Assembly (NCBI GenBank): GCA_000985875.1
Contig: CCRI01000026.1
Location: forward strand, 1-58,137
DNA: 58,137 nucleotides
Direction of reading: 5' to 3'
Source: Neorhizobium galegae bv. officinalis
Lineage (GTDB): Bacteria; Pseudomonadota; Alphaproteobacteria; Rhizobiales; Rhizobiaceae
The notes under the pieces were generated by a model. That model was not told the origin of the DNA, did not search any database, and saw only the letters and a program-made list of their open reading frames with translations. A program made the position numbers and the translations under genes. The stretch's first letter is position 1; each line of letters starts with the position of its first letter. Shown piece after piece: positions 17,578 to 25,398 of this stretch.

Positions 17578-18201
17578 ATGGAGCAGACCCAGATGGGTGA
17601 GACGACAACCGCACGCGTAGGCAACATCGTCCGCAAGACCAACGAAACTTCCGTTTCCGTTTCCGTCAATCTCGACGGCACCGGCGCGGCGAAGATTTCC
17701 ACGGGCGTCGGCTTCTTCGACCATATGCTGGACCAGCTCTCGCGGCATTCGCTGATCGACATGGACATCGACGTCACCGGCGACCTGCATATCGACGACC
17801 ATCACACGGTCGAAGATACCGGCATCGCGATCGGCCAGGCGATCTCCAAGGCGCTCGGCGACCGCCGCGGCATCACCCGCTATGCCTCGCTTGACCTTGC
17901 CATGGACGAGACGATGACCAAGGCGGCCATCGACGTGTCTGGCCGTCCGTTCCTGGTCTGGAACGTCGCATTCAGCGCGCCGAAGATCGGCACGTTCGAC
18001 ACGGAACTGGTGCGGGAATTTTTCCAGGCGCTTGCCCAGAACGCCGGAATTACGCTGCACGTGCTGAACCATTACGGCGCCAACAACCATCATATCGCCG
18101 AGACCTGCTTCAAAGCCGTGGCGCGGACACTTCGCGCCGCCATTGAAATCGACCCGCGGCAGGCCAATCGCGTTCCCTCCACGAAGGGAATGCTGGTCTG
18201 A
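17578..18201 (+). CDS. hisB: Imidazoleglycerol-phosphate dehydratase
   Basis: The 207-residue monofunctional HisB catalyses step 6 of histidine synthesis. The metal-binding motifs GFFDHMLDQLSRH, DDHHTVEDTGIAIGQ and the mirrored NHYGANNHHIAETCFKA are present. No phosphatase domain is fused, as is usual outside enterobacteria. The ribosome-binding site AAGGAG lies about 15 nt before the first ATG. The second ATG at 17593 (MGETTTARVGNIVRKT) is an alternative start. It is the first gene of the run hisB-DUF2628-hisH-hisA-hisF-hisE-coaA. Confidence 0.96.
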   Translation: MEQTQMGETTTARVGNIVRKTNETSVSVSVNLDGTGAAKISTGVGFFDHMLDQLSRHSLIDMDIDVTGDLHIDDHHTVEDTGIAIGQAISKALGDRRGITRYASLDLAMDETMTKAAIDVSGRPFLVWNVAFSAPKIGTFDTELVREFFQALAQNAGITLHVLNHYGANNHHIAETCFKAVARTLRAAIEIDPRQANRVPSTKGMLV

Positions 18202-18220
18202 CTGCTTGAGGAGACGATCC

Positions 18221-18712
18221 TTGAGAAGCTACCTCGTTCTGACACCGCCCAATGACCCGCGAAGCGGATCCGACAGGGATCACCAGTCGACCCTCGTCCT
18301 GCGGGACGGGTTTTCCTGGCTCGCGCTGTTGTTTCCGTGGATCTGGCTGTTCTGGCATGGGCTGTGGGTCGCCGGCATCGTCATTCTGCTTGCCCAGATC
18401 GGCAGCGGCATCCTGATGCAGGTTCCCGGCTTCTGGACCGCCGGCCTGCTGCTTGGTCTCGCCACCAGCCTGCTCACGGCCCTCGAAGGCCGACATTATC
18501 GCTCCGAAGCACTGATCCGTCGCGGCTGGACACTGGAAACGGTGATCGCCGCCCAGAATCTGCGTACGGCGGAGGAGATCTATTTCTCCCGCCTGCCGCA
18601 GCCGGAACAACAACCAATGCCGGTCTCGGCCGAGTGGGCGAAACAGGCAAAACCGCCCGCCGCCGGATGGCAGGCCCCTCACATGGGCCTTTTCGAACAT
18701 GGAGGACGCTGA
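18221..18712 (+). CDS. DUF2628 domain-containing membrane protein
   Basis: The 163-residue product starts at TTG 18221, preceded by GAGGAG at 7-nt spacing; the frame is open upstream into hisB. About three hydrophobic segments (WLALLFPWIWLFWHGLWVAGIVILL, then GILMQVPGFWTAGLLLGLATSLL) precede a soluble part containing EGRHYRSEALIRRGWTLE. This last motif is the DUF2628 signature. The function is unknown. It lies between hisB and hisH and its stop codon overlaps the hisH start (ATGA), so it is translated with the histidine genes although it has no known biosynthetic role. Confidence 0.85.
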   Translation: MRSYLVLTPPNDPRSGSDRDHQSTLVLRDGFSWLALLFPWIWLFWHGLWVAGIVILLAQIGSGILMQVPGFWTAGLLLGLATSLLTALEGRHYRSEALIRRGWTLETVIAAQNLRTAEEIYFSRLPQPEQQPMPVSAEWAKQAKPPAAGWQAPHMGLFEHGGR

Positions 18713-19362
18713 TGCGCGTCGCAATCATCGACTACGGGTCCGGCAACCTGCGTTCCGCGACCAAGGCTTTTGAGCGGGCCGCCCGCGAAGCCGGCATCGA
18801 AGCGGTCATCGACCTCACCGACAAGGCAGAGGCTGTCGCCACCGCCGACCGTATCGTGCTGCCGGGTGTCGGCGCCTATGCGGACTGTAGCGCCGGCCTC
18901 TCCGCCGTGCCGGGCATGCGCGAAGCGATCCTCGACGTGGTCGAACACAAGGGCCGCCCTTTCCTCGGCATCTGCGTCGGCATGCAGCTGATGTCGTCGC
19001 GCGGGCTGGAAAAGACCACCACGTCGGGATTCGGCTGGATCGAGGGCGACGTCGTCGAGATGACGCCGAGCGACCACAGCCTTAAGATCCCGCAGATCGG
19101 CTGGAACACGCTCGATATCCATCACCCGCATCCGCTGTTCGACGGCATCCCGACCGGGCCGGACGGCCTGCACGCCTATTTCGTGCATTCCTACCATCTG
19201 GCGGCAAAGCACCGCAGCGACGTGATCGCGACCACCGAATACGGCGGGTCGATGACCGCGTTCGTCGGACGTGACAACGTGGCGGGCTCCCAATTTCATC
19301 CTGAGAAAAGCCAGACCTTGGGTCTTGCCCTCATCTCCAATTTCCTGCGCTGGAAGCCCTGA
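18712..19362 (+). CDS. hisH: Imidazole glycerol phosphate synthase, glutaminase subunit
   Basis: The 216-residue class I glutamine amidotransferase delivers ammonia to HisF. The catalytic Cys88 lies in GICVGMQLM, and His196 and Glu198 lie in QFHPEKS. The N-terminal VAIIDYGSGNLRSATKAFERA is typical of HisH. The ATG overlaps the previous stop codon by one base in an ATGA arrangement. hisA follows 29 bp downstream and hisF comes next. Confidence 0.96.
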   Translation: MRVAIIDYGSGNLRSATKAFERAAREAGIEAVIDLTDKAEAVATADRIVLPGVGAYADCSAGLSAVPGMREAILDVVEHKGRPFLGICVGMQLMSSRGLEKTTTSGFGWIEGDVVEMTPSDHSLKIPQIGWNTLDIHHPHPLFDGIPTGPDGLHAYFVHSYHLAAKHRSDVIATTEYGGSMTAFVGRDNVAGSQFHPEKSQTLGLALISNFLRWKP

Positions 19363-19391
19363 GCTCGCGCGAACGACCAAGGACCAAAGAC

Positions 19392-20135
19392 ATGATCCTC
19401 TTTCCTGCAATCGACCTCAAGGACGGTCAGTGCGTGCGCCTCAAGCTCGGCGACATGGACCAGGCCACCGTCTACAATCCCGACCCGGCTGCCCAGGCCA
19501 AAACCTTCGAGGACCAGGGTTTTGAGTGGCTGCATGTCGTCGATCTGAACGGAGCCTTCGCGGGTGAAAGCGTCAACGGTGCGGCCGTCGATGCGATCCT
19601 GAAAGCCACCAAGAACCCCGTGCAGCTCGGCGGCGGCATCCGCACGCTCGACCATATCGAAAACTGGCTGGCGCGGGGGCTGACCCGCGTCATCCTCGGC
19701 ACGGTCGCGGTGCGCGATCCGGCGCTGGTCATCGAGGCCTGCAAGCAGTTTCCCGGCAAGGTCGCGGTCGGCATCGACGCCAAGGGCGGCAAGGTCGCCG
19801 TCGAAGGCTGGGCGGAAGCGTCGGAGCTCGGCGTCATCGAACTAGCAAAGAAATTCGAAGGCGCCGGCGTTTCGGCGATCATCTATACCGATATCGACCG
19901 CGACGGCATTCTCGCCGGCATCAACTGGGCGTCCACGCTGGAACTCGCCAATGCCGTCTCCATTCCGGTCATCGCGTCCGGCGGGCTTGCCTCGCTCGAC
20001 GATATCAGCCGCATGCTGGAGCCGGATGCGGCCCGGCTCGAAGGCGCGATTTCCGGCCGCGCGCTCTATGACGGCCGCATCGATCCCAAACAGGCGCTGG
20101 ACCTGATCCGCTCCAGACAAGGACGTGCCGCATGA
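19392..20135 (+). CDS. hisA: Phosphoribosylformimino-5-aminoimidazole carboxamide ribotide isomerase
   Basis: The 247-residue TIM-barrel isomerase begins with FPAIDLKDGQCVRLKLGDM, in which Asp8 of AIDLKDG is the expected catalytic base. It has the second catalytic strand YTDIDRDGILAG and the phosphate-binding GGGIRT and ASGGLASLDD loops. The last four bases overlap hisF (ATGA), so the two are translationally coupled. Confidence 0.97.
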   Translation: MILFPAIDLKDGQCVRLKLGDMDQATVYNPDPAAQAKTFEDQGFEWLHVVDLNGAFAGESVNGAAVDAILKATKNPVQLGGGIRTLDHIENWLARGLTRVILGTVAVRDPALVIEACKQFPGKVAVGIDAKGGKVAVEGWAEASELGVIELAKKFEGAGVSAIIYTDIDRDGILAGINWASTLELANAVSIPVIASGGLASLDDISRMLEPDAARLEGAISGRALYDGRIDPKQALDLIRSRQGRAA

Positions 20136-20920
20136 CCCTCAAAGCCCGTGTCATCCCCTGCCTGGACGTGAAAGACGGCCGCGTCGTCAAGGGCGTCAAT
20201 TTCGTCGATCTCATCGATGCCGGCGATCCGGTCGAGGCGGCCAAGGCCTATGACGCCGCCGGTGCCGACGAGCTCTGCTTCCTCGACATCACCGCCTCTT
20301 CCGACAATCGCGATACGATCTTCGACGTCGTCGCCCGCACCGCCGAACATTGCTTCATGCCGCTCACCGTCGGCGGCGGCGTGCGTGCCGTCTCGGATAT
20401 CCGCAAGCTGCTGCTGGCCGGTGCCGACAAGGTGGCGATCAACTCGGCGGCGGTCGCAAATCCGGATTTCGTGGCTGAGGCCGCCGACAAGTTCGGCAAC
20501 CAGTGCATCGTCGTGTCGATCGACGCCAAGCGGCGACGTGCCCAAGCCGTCGGTGGCGACAATCTGAGTGCCTGGGAGATCTACACGCATGGCGGCCGCA
20601 ACGCGACCGGCATCGATGCCGTCGAGTTCGCCGTCAAGATGGTCGAGCGCGGCGCCGGCGAACTGCTCGTCACCTCCATGGACCGGGACGGCACCAAGAG
20701 CGGCTACGACCTGGAGCTGACGCGGATGATCGCCGACAGCGTCCGGGCCCCGGTCATCGCGTCGGGCGGGGTCGGAAGCCTGGACGACATGGTCGCAGGC
20801 ATCAAACAGGGCCACGCGACGGCAGTGCTGGCCGCATCGATTTTCCACTTCGGGACCTATACGGTCGGCCAGGCAAAGCATTATATGGCTGAGCACGGCA
20901 TTGCCATGCGGCTCGATTGA
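20132..20920 (+). CDS. hisF: Imidazole glycerol phosphate synthase, cyclase subunit
   Basis: The 262-residue TIM barrel starts MTLKARVIPCLDVKDGRVVKGVNF, with the catalytic Asp of CLDVKDG. It also contains the second catalytic Asp in TSMDRDGTKSGYD and the phosphate loops VGGGVR and ASGGVGSLDD. It partners with HisH encoded two genes upstream. hisE follows 18 bp downstream. Confidence 0.97.
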   Translation: MTLKARVIPCLDVKDGRVVKGVNFVDLIDAGDPVEAAKAYDAAGADELCFLDITASSDNRDTIFDVVARTAEHCFMPLTVGGGVRAVSDIRKLLLAGADKVAINSAAVANPDFVAEAADKFGNQCIVVSIDAKRRRAQAVGGDNLSAWEIYTHGGRNATGIDAVEFAVKMVERGAGELLVTSMDRDGTKSGYDLELTRMIADSVRAPVIASGGVGSLDDMVAGIKQGHATAVLAASIFHFGTYTVGQAKHYMAEHGIAMRLD

Positions 20921-20938
20921 GCCATCGGGAAGAGTGTT

Positions 20939-21262
20939 ATGAGTGAATTTTCCCTGATCGACCTTGAACGGATCGTTGCCGAGCGGGCCAAGGCTTCACC
21001 GGAGGAATCCTGGACGGCGAAGCTTTTCGCCGCCGGCCAGGAGAAGGCCGCAAAGAAGCTCGGCGAAGAGGCGGTCGAAACGGTCATCGCCGCCATTCAG
21101 CAGGACCGCAAGAATCTGACCGCCGAGAGCGCCGATCTCCTCTATCATCTTTTAGTCGTCTTGAATATTGCAGCGGTGCCGTTGCAGGATGTGCTCGACG
21201 AACTCCAGAGAAGGACCGGCCAGTCCGGCCTTCAAGAAAAGGCAAGCCGGCCGACATCATGA
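20939..21262 (+). CDS. hisE: Phosphoribosyl-ATP diphosphatase
   Basis: The 107-residue all-alpha pyrophosphatase catalyses step 2 of histidine synthesis. The metal-binding helices are visible as KKLGEEAVETVIAAIQ and ESADLLYHLLVVL. It is not fused to HisI. The stop codon overlaps the coaA ATG by 4 bp, coupling the histidine genes to coenzyme A synthesis. Confidence 0.95.
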   Translation: MSEFSLIDLERIVAERAKASPEESWTAKLFAAGQEKAAKKLGEEAVETVIAAIQQDRKNLTAESADLLYHLLVVLNIAAVPLQDVLDELQRRTGQSGLQEKASRPTS

Positions 21263-22254
21263 GCATTGCTTCCCAGCCCGCCGAGACGCCTGACCCCGAA
21301 ACCGGCCCGAATGCGGAATATTATTCGCCCTATCACCGCTTCAGTGCGGAGGAATGGGCGAAGTTCCGCGCAGACACGCCGCTGACGCTCACCGCAGACG
21401 AGGTGCAGAGGCTGCGTTCGCTGGACGACCCGATCGATCTCGACGAAGTCAGGCGCATCTATCTCTCGCTGTCGCGACTGCTGTCGACGCATGTCGAGGC
21501 CTCGCAGCGGCTCTTCAAGCAGCGCAACCGGTTCCTGAGCCTTTCCGACATTACCAAGACGCCCTTCATAATCGGCATTGCCGGGTCGGTGGCAGTGGGG
21601 AAATCGACCACCGCACGTATCCTGAAGGAACTGCTCGCCCGCTGGCCGTCGAGCCCGAAAGTGGATCTCATCACCACCGACGGTTTCCTCTATCCGAATG
21701 CGGTTCTCCAGCGTGAAAACCTGATGGAGCGCAAGGGTTTTCCGGAAAGCTACGACATCGGCACCATCCTGCGGTTCCTGTCGGCGATCAAGGCCGGCGA
21801 GCCGAACGTCAAGGCTCCGCGCTATTCGCACCTCACCTATGATGTCCTGCCGGACGAATTCACGCTGGTCGACCGGCCGGACATCCTGATCTTCGAGGGC
21901 ATCAACGTCCTCCAGTCGCGGGCTTTGCCGGCCGACGGCAAGATCGTGCCGATCGTTTCGGATTTCTTCGACTTCTCGATCTATATCGATGCGGATGAAG
22001 AGCAGATTCACAACTGGTACGTCCAGCGTTTCATGAAGCTGCGCCAGACCGCCTTCCGCGATCCGACATCCTTCTTCAAGAAATACGCGGCGATCGACGC
22101 GGATGCGGCCCGCGCCGTCGCCGAGGGGCTGTGGGAAAACATCAACCTCAAGAACCTGCGGCAGAACATCGTGCCCACCCGCCCGAGGGCGGACCTGATC
22201 TTGCGCAAGGGCCGCAATCACCTGGTGGAAACGGTCGAACTGCGCAAATTGTAG
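21259..22254 (+). CDS. coaA: Type I pantothenate kinase
   Basis: The 331-residue enzyme phosphorylates pantothenate, the first and committed step of coenzyme A synthesis. It shows the P-loop GSVAVGKST (109-117), the early signature YSPYHRFSAEEWAKFR and the motif TTDGFLYPNAVLQRENLMERKGFPESYD, all in standard order for bacterial CoaA. Translation is coupled to hisE by a 4-bp overlap. The gene converges with alkB, 31 bp away. Confidence 0.96.
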   Translation: MSIASQPAETPDPETGPNAEYYSPYHRFSAEEWAKFRADTPLTLTADEVQRLRSLDDPIDLDEVRRIYLSLSRLLSTHVEASQRLFKQRNRFLSLSDITKTPFIIGIAGSVAVGKSTTARILKELLARWPSSPKVDLITTDGFLYPNAVLQRENLMERKGFPESYDIGTILRFLSAIKAGEPNVKAPRYSHLTYDVLPDEFTLVDRPDILIFEGINVLQSRALPADGKIVPIVSDFFDFSIYIDADEEQIHNWYVQRFMKLRQTAFRDPTSFFKKYAAIDADAARAVAEGLWENINLKNLRQNIVPTRPRADLILRKGRNHLVETVELRKL

Positions 22255-22285
22255 ACTATCGATCGCCGGCTATTGACTTAAATCG

Positions 22286-22897
22286 TCAGCTATTCACGCG
22301 GCGAAGCGTCAGGTTGATGCGTCCGCCGTTCTTGAGCAGCGTCGACGTGCCCGGATAAATGCGATCGACGCCGTGGAACGCGAGGCGTCCCTCCCCGCCC
22401 AGCACGACGATATCGCCGCTTGCCAGCCGGAAAGAGCCGGTCGCGTCCTTCCGGTTCAGGCCGCCGACCCGGAACAGGCAGCTGTTGCCGAGCGAGACGG
22501 AAAGAACGGGGGCGGCAAGGTCGTTCTCGTCCTTGTCCTGATGCAGGCCCATCTTGGCATCGTCGGAATAGAAGTTGATGAGGCAGGCCTCCGGCGGCTT
22601 CGGATAATCACCAAGCTTTTCCCAGAGACCGAGCAGTTCCTGCGGCATGGCGGGCCACGGCTTTTTCGTCATCGGGTGAAAGGACTGGTAGCGATACCCC
22701 CGTTGCTTGTCCGTCACCCAGCCGAGCGGGCCGCAATTGGTCATGCGCACCGACATGGGTTTGCCGGTGCCGGGCATTTCGGGCGTGTAGAGCGGCGCCT
22801 CGGCCACCACACTACGGATCAGTTCGACCAGATGCTCCTGCGCCGGCCGGTCAAGATAATCGGGAAGGTGCCTGATGCCATTTCCAAGCGTCGCCAA
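22286..22897 (-). CDS. alkB: Alpha-ketoglutarate-dependent dioxygenase AlkB
   Basis: The 203-residue protein has the iron ligands of AlkB: HxD at His119-Asp121 in GLHQDKDE and His175 in AFHGVDRIYPGTS. 2-oxoglutarate-binding arginines lie in RINLTLRRV. The N-terminal nucleotide lid contains MTNCGPLGWVTDKQRGYRYQ. It should repair alkylated bases (1-methyladenine, 3-methylcytosine) by oxidative demethylation. No ada gene is adjacent. arfB starts 17 bp downstream of its position on the map and reads in the same direction towards it. Confidence 0.93.
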   Translation of the reverse strand: MATLGNGIRHLPDYLDRPAQEHLVELIRSVVAEAPLYTPEMPGTGKPMSVRMTNCGPLGWVTDKQRGYRYQSFHPMTKKPWPAMPQELLGLWEKLGDYPKPPEACLINFYSDDAKMGLHQDKDENDLAAPVLSVSLGNSCLFRVGGLNRKDATGSFRLASGDIVVLGGEGRLAFHGVDRIYPGTSTLLKNGGRINLTLRRVNS

Positions 22898-22913
22898 AAA
22901 TCAATCTCCGCTC

Positions 22914-23348
22914 TCAGTCGCCGCTTGGCCGGCCGCGCATCTTCTTGACGTCCGAACGGCCTGATTTTTCCTTCAGCCGACGCTCCACCGACCCCTTGGT
23001 GGGCTTGGTCTTCTTGCGCGGCGGCGGCGGCGGTTCGGCGGCCTTGAGAATCAGTTCCTTCAGCCGCTCCCGCGCATCCTCCCGATTGCGCTCCTGGCTG
23101 CGGAACCGGTTCGCCTCTATCATCAGCACACCATCCTTCGACACCCGTTTTCCGGCGAGCTTGATGGCGTTTTCCTTCACCCGCTCCGGCAGGGACGGCG
23201 TGTTGACGATGTCATAGAAAAGCTGGACGGCGGTCGAAACCTTGTTGACGTTCTGGCCACCCGGGCCGCCCGCCAGCACGAATTGTTCCGTCAACTCCCA
23301 TCCGGCGATCGTGATGCGGCTGTTGATGACAAGGGGATTGCTGGCCAT
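22914..23348 (-). CDS. arfB: Alternative ribosome-rescue factor ArfB (YaeJ family peptidyl-tRNA hydrolase)
   Basis: The 144-residue product has the GGQ motif at residues 30-32 in FVLAGGPGGQNVNKVSTAVQLFYDI. It ends in a long basic tail (KKTKPTKGSVERRLKEKSGR), the segment ArfB inserts into the empty mRNA channel of stalled ribosomes. Its size excludes RF1 or RF2. It releases peptides from non-stop ribosomes as a backup to tmRNA. It is upstream of alkB on the minus strand, 16 bp apart, so the two probably share a transcript. Confidence 0.93.
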   Translation of the reverse strand: MASNPLVINSRITIAGWELTEQFVLAGGPGGQNVNKVSTAVQLFYDIVNTPSLPERVKENAIKLAGKRVSKDGVLMIEANRFRSQERNREDARERLKELILKAAEPPPPPRKKTKPTKGSVERRLKEKSGRSDVKKMRGRPSGD

Positions 23349-23403
23349 GGGTCTCTAAATGCCTGTTTCTGGCGGCATGTTTCCCACAAAGCCGGCCAAA
23401 AGA

Positions 23404-23431
23404 AAACCGCCGGCGCAAAGGCCGGCGGTTT
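23404..23431 (-). terminator. Intrinsic terminator of pckA
   Basis: An 11-bp perfect stem (AAACCGCCGGC / GCCGGCGGTTT, 6-nt loop) is followed on the minus strand by TTTTCTTTT. It starts 27 bp after the pckA stop codon. Its first arm overlaps the parS-like site at 23427-23442. Confidence 0.8.
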
Positions 23432-23442
23432 CACGTGAATCC
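23427..23442 (+). other. parS-like ParB-binding site 1
   Basis: The 16-mer GGTTTCACGTGAATCC matches the conserved parS consensus TGTTTCACGTGAAACA at 13 of 16 positions, including the whole palindromic centre TTTCACGTGAA. It shares the variant right end AATCC with sites 2 and 3 in this window. It sits between the pckA stop codon and its terminator. ParB binding is inferred from the motif. Confidence 0.65.
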
Positions 23443-23457
23443 CTCGGACGCAGAAAA

Positions 23458-25071
23458 TTATTCGGCGGCGGCGAGCATGACCGGAGCGGCGCTTCTCACC
23501 TTGCTGTCGACGTGGTCTTCGTACTGCCCGAAGTTCTGGATGAACATCGAGACGAGCTTCTTGGCATAGGCGTCGAACGCGGCGCCGTCCGCCCAGGTCG
23601 AGCGCGGATCGAGGATCGCATTGTCGACGCCTTCAACAGCGACCGGCACCGCGAAACCGAAATTCGGGTCGGTCCGGAACTCGGCATTCTTGAGGCTGCC
23701 ATCGAGCGCGGCACTGAGGAGCGCGCGGGTCGCCTTGATCGGCATACGGCGGCCGACGCCGTAAGCGCCGCCGGTCCAGCCGGTGTTGACGAGCCAGCAA
23801 TCGACCCCGTGGCGGGCGATCAGTTCCTTGAGCAGGTTGCCGTATTCGGCCGGGTGACGCGGCATGAACGGGCCGCCGAAGCAGGTCGAGAACGTCGCTT
23901 CCGGCTCAGTGACGCCCTTTTCCGTGCCGGCAACCTTGGCGGTGTAGCCGGATAGGAAGTGGTACATCGCCTGTTCCGGCGTCAGCTTGGCGATCGGCGG
24001 CATGACGCCGAAGGCATCGGCGGTCAGCATGATGATCGACTTCGGCTGCGGTGCGGTGCCGGTCTTCGAAGCGTTCGGGATGAAATGCAGCGGATAGGCG
24101 CTGCGGGTGTTCTCGGTCAGCGAATCGTCGTTGAAATCCGGAACCCGGTTCTCGTTGAGCACGACGTTTTCAATCACCGTGCCGAAACGACGGGTCGCGG
24201 CATAGATTTCCGGCTCGGCTTCGGCGGAAAGGTTAATGGCCTTGGCGTAGCAGCCGCCTTCGAAATTGAAGACGCCGTTTTCGCCCCAGCCATGCTCGTC
24301 GTCACCGATGAGCGTCCGGTTCGGATCGGCCGACAACGTGGTCTTGCCGGTGCCGGACAGGCCGAAGAACAGCGCTGTGTCACCGTTCGGACCGACATTG
24401 GCCGAGCAGTGCATTGGCATGACGCCCTTTTCCGGCAGGAAGTAGTTGAGCACGGAGAAGACCGACTTCTTGTTTTCGCCGGCATAGGAGGTGCCGCCGA
24501 CCAGGATGAGGCCGTTGGTGAAATCGCAGGCGATCACGGTTTCCGTGCGGCAGCCGTGGCGGGCGGGATCCGCCTTGAAGCTGGGCAGGTTGATGATCGT
24601 CAGCTTTTCTTCGAAGCTTTCGAGCGTGGCACGATCCGGACGGATCAGAAGATTGCGGATGAAGAGGGCGTGCCAGGCGAATTCGCTGACGACGCGGGTC
24701 GGAAGGGCATATTCGGCATCGGCGCCGCCCACCAGATCCTGGACGAACAACGTCTTGCCGGCCGCATGGGCGAGCATGTCCTGTTTGAGGACTTCGAAGT
24801 GTTCAGGCTTCATGGGCTTGTTGTCGGCGCCCCACCAGACGCGGTTCTCCGTGCCGGCATCGCGGACGATGAACTTGTCCTTGGGGGAGCGACCGGTGTG
24901 CTGGCCGGTGACGGCGCGCAGCGCACCGTCGATCGTCAGATCGGCTTCACCGCGGCGGATTGCTTCTTCGTAGAGTTCAACCTCGGACGAATTGTAATAA
25001 ACACGCGATACACCGCCGAGACCGATCGCCGCTAAACCCTTGGACGGGTTGTGAAGTCCAAACTCCTCCAT
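23458..25071 (-). CDS. pckA: Phosphoenolpyruvate carboxykinase (ATP)
   Basis: The 537-residue enzyme converts oxaloacetate and ATP to phosphoenolpyruvate, the entry to gluconeogenesis during growth on organic acids. It has the ATP-type P-loop GLSGTGKTTLSADPNRTLIGDDEHGW near residues 235-260, the early GRSPKDKFIVRD block and the substrate-binding NTGWTGGAYG. A clear ribosome-binding site (AAGGAG, 8-nt spacing) precedes the ATG. The gene diverges from chvI across an AT-rich 327-bp region holding two LacI-type boxes. In Sinorhizobium, pckA is controlled by the LacI-family regulator PckR and affected by ChvI. Confidence 0.97.
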   Translation of the reverse strand: MEEFGLHNPSKGLAAIGLGGVSRVYYNSSEVELYEEAIRRGEADLTIDGALRAVTGQHTGRSPKDKFIVRDAGTENRVWWGADNKPMKPEHFEVLKQDMLAHAAGKTLFVQDLVGGADAEYALPTRVVSEFAWHALFIRNLLIRPDRATLESFEEKLTIINLPSFKADPARHGCRTETVIACDFTNGLILVGGTSYAGENKKSVFSVLNYFLPEKGVMPMHCSANVGPNGDTALFFGLSGTGKTTLSADPNRTLIGDDEHGWGENGVFNFEGGCYAKAINLSAEAEPEIYAATRRFGTVIENVVLNENRVPDFNDDSLTENTRSAYPLHFIPNASKTGTAPQPKSIIMLTADAFGVMPPIAKLTPEQAMYHFLSGYTAKVAGTEKGVTEPEATFSTCFGGPFMPRHPAEYGNLLKELIARHGVDCWLVNTGWTGGAYGVGRRMPIKATRALLSAALDGSLKNAEFRTDPNFGFAVPVAVEGVDNAILDPRSTWADGAAFDAYAKKLVSMFIQNFGQYEDHVDSKVRSAAPVMLAAAE

Positions 25072-25172
25072 GCGCGCACTCCTTCAGCTTGCCGTGGGGA
25101 CTGACGCGAAATTAATGACAGATTTCTAAAAGGGCAAGAGGTGGCTCGAAAATTCTTTAATAATATCAATTA

Positions 25173-25187
25173 TTTAATCGATTTAAA
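25173..25187. promoter_or_regulatory. LacI-family-like operator box 1 upstream of pckA
   Basis: TTTAATCGATTTAAA is a near palindrome with the central CG typical of LacI/GalR operators. Its centre is 30 bp from that of box 2. A PckR-type regulator is the obvious candidate because it controls pckA in Sinorhizobium; that assignment is inference. Confidence 0.5.
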
Positions 25188-25201
25188 AAATTTTATTCCT
25201 C

Positions 25202-25219
25202 TTTAAATCGGTTTAATAA
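25202..25219. promoter_or_regulatory. LacI-family-like operator box 2 upstream of pckA
   Basis: TTTAAATCGGTTTAATAA repeats the AATCG-TTTAA pattern of box 1, with the central CG exactly 30 bp away, about three helical turns. Two boxes in phase suggest cooperative binding or a short loop. Confidence 0.5.
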
Positions 25220-25398
25220 CTGTTTCAATCCGCATCCGCGCTATCTTAAACCCCATTGCCAAAAAGCACGATCATCAGCGGCCCCTTTATCTTTGCCACA
25301 ATTTGTTCCACCTTTATACTCAATAAGCGCGTCGGCTGATGCCGCCTGGCTGGGGTAATTCCAGGAGATGCGCATAGATGATGACGGAGATGGAGAGC

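Larger units (their letters stand above)
25072..25398. promoter_or_regulatory. Divergent pckA/chvI intergenic region
   Basis: This is one of the longest non-coding stretches in the window and is markedly AT-rich at 25140-25230. It holds the two LacI-type boxes given separately. On the chvI side a ribosome-binding-like AGGAG lies at about 25363. No conserved small ORF or RNA gene is evident. Confidence 0.6.

Noticed and set aside
22255..22285. Terminator between coaA and alkB
   Set aside because: The 31-bp gap has two short similar words but no stable stem and no T-tract.
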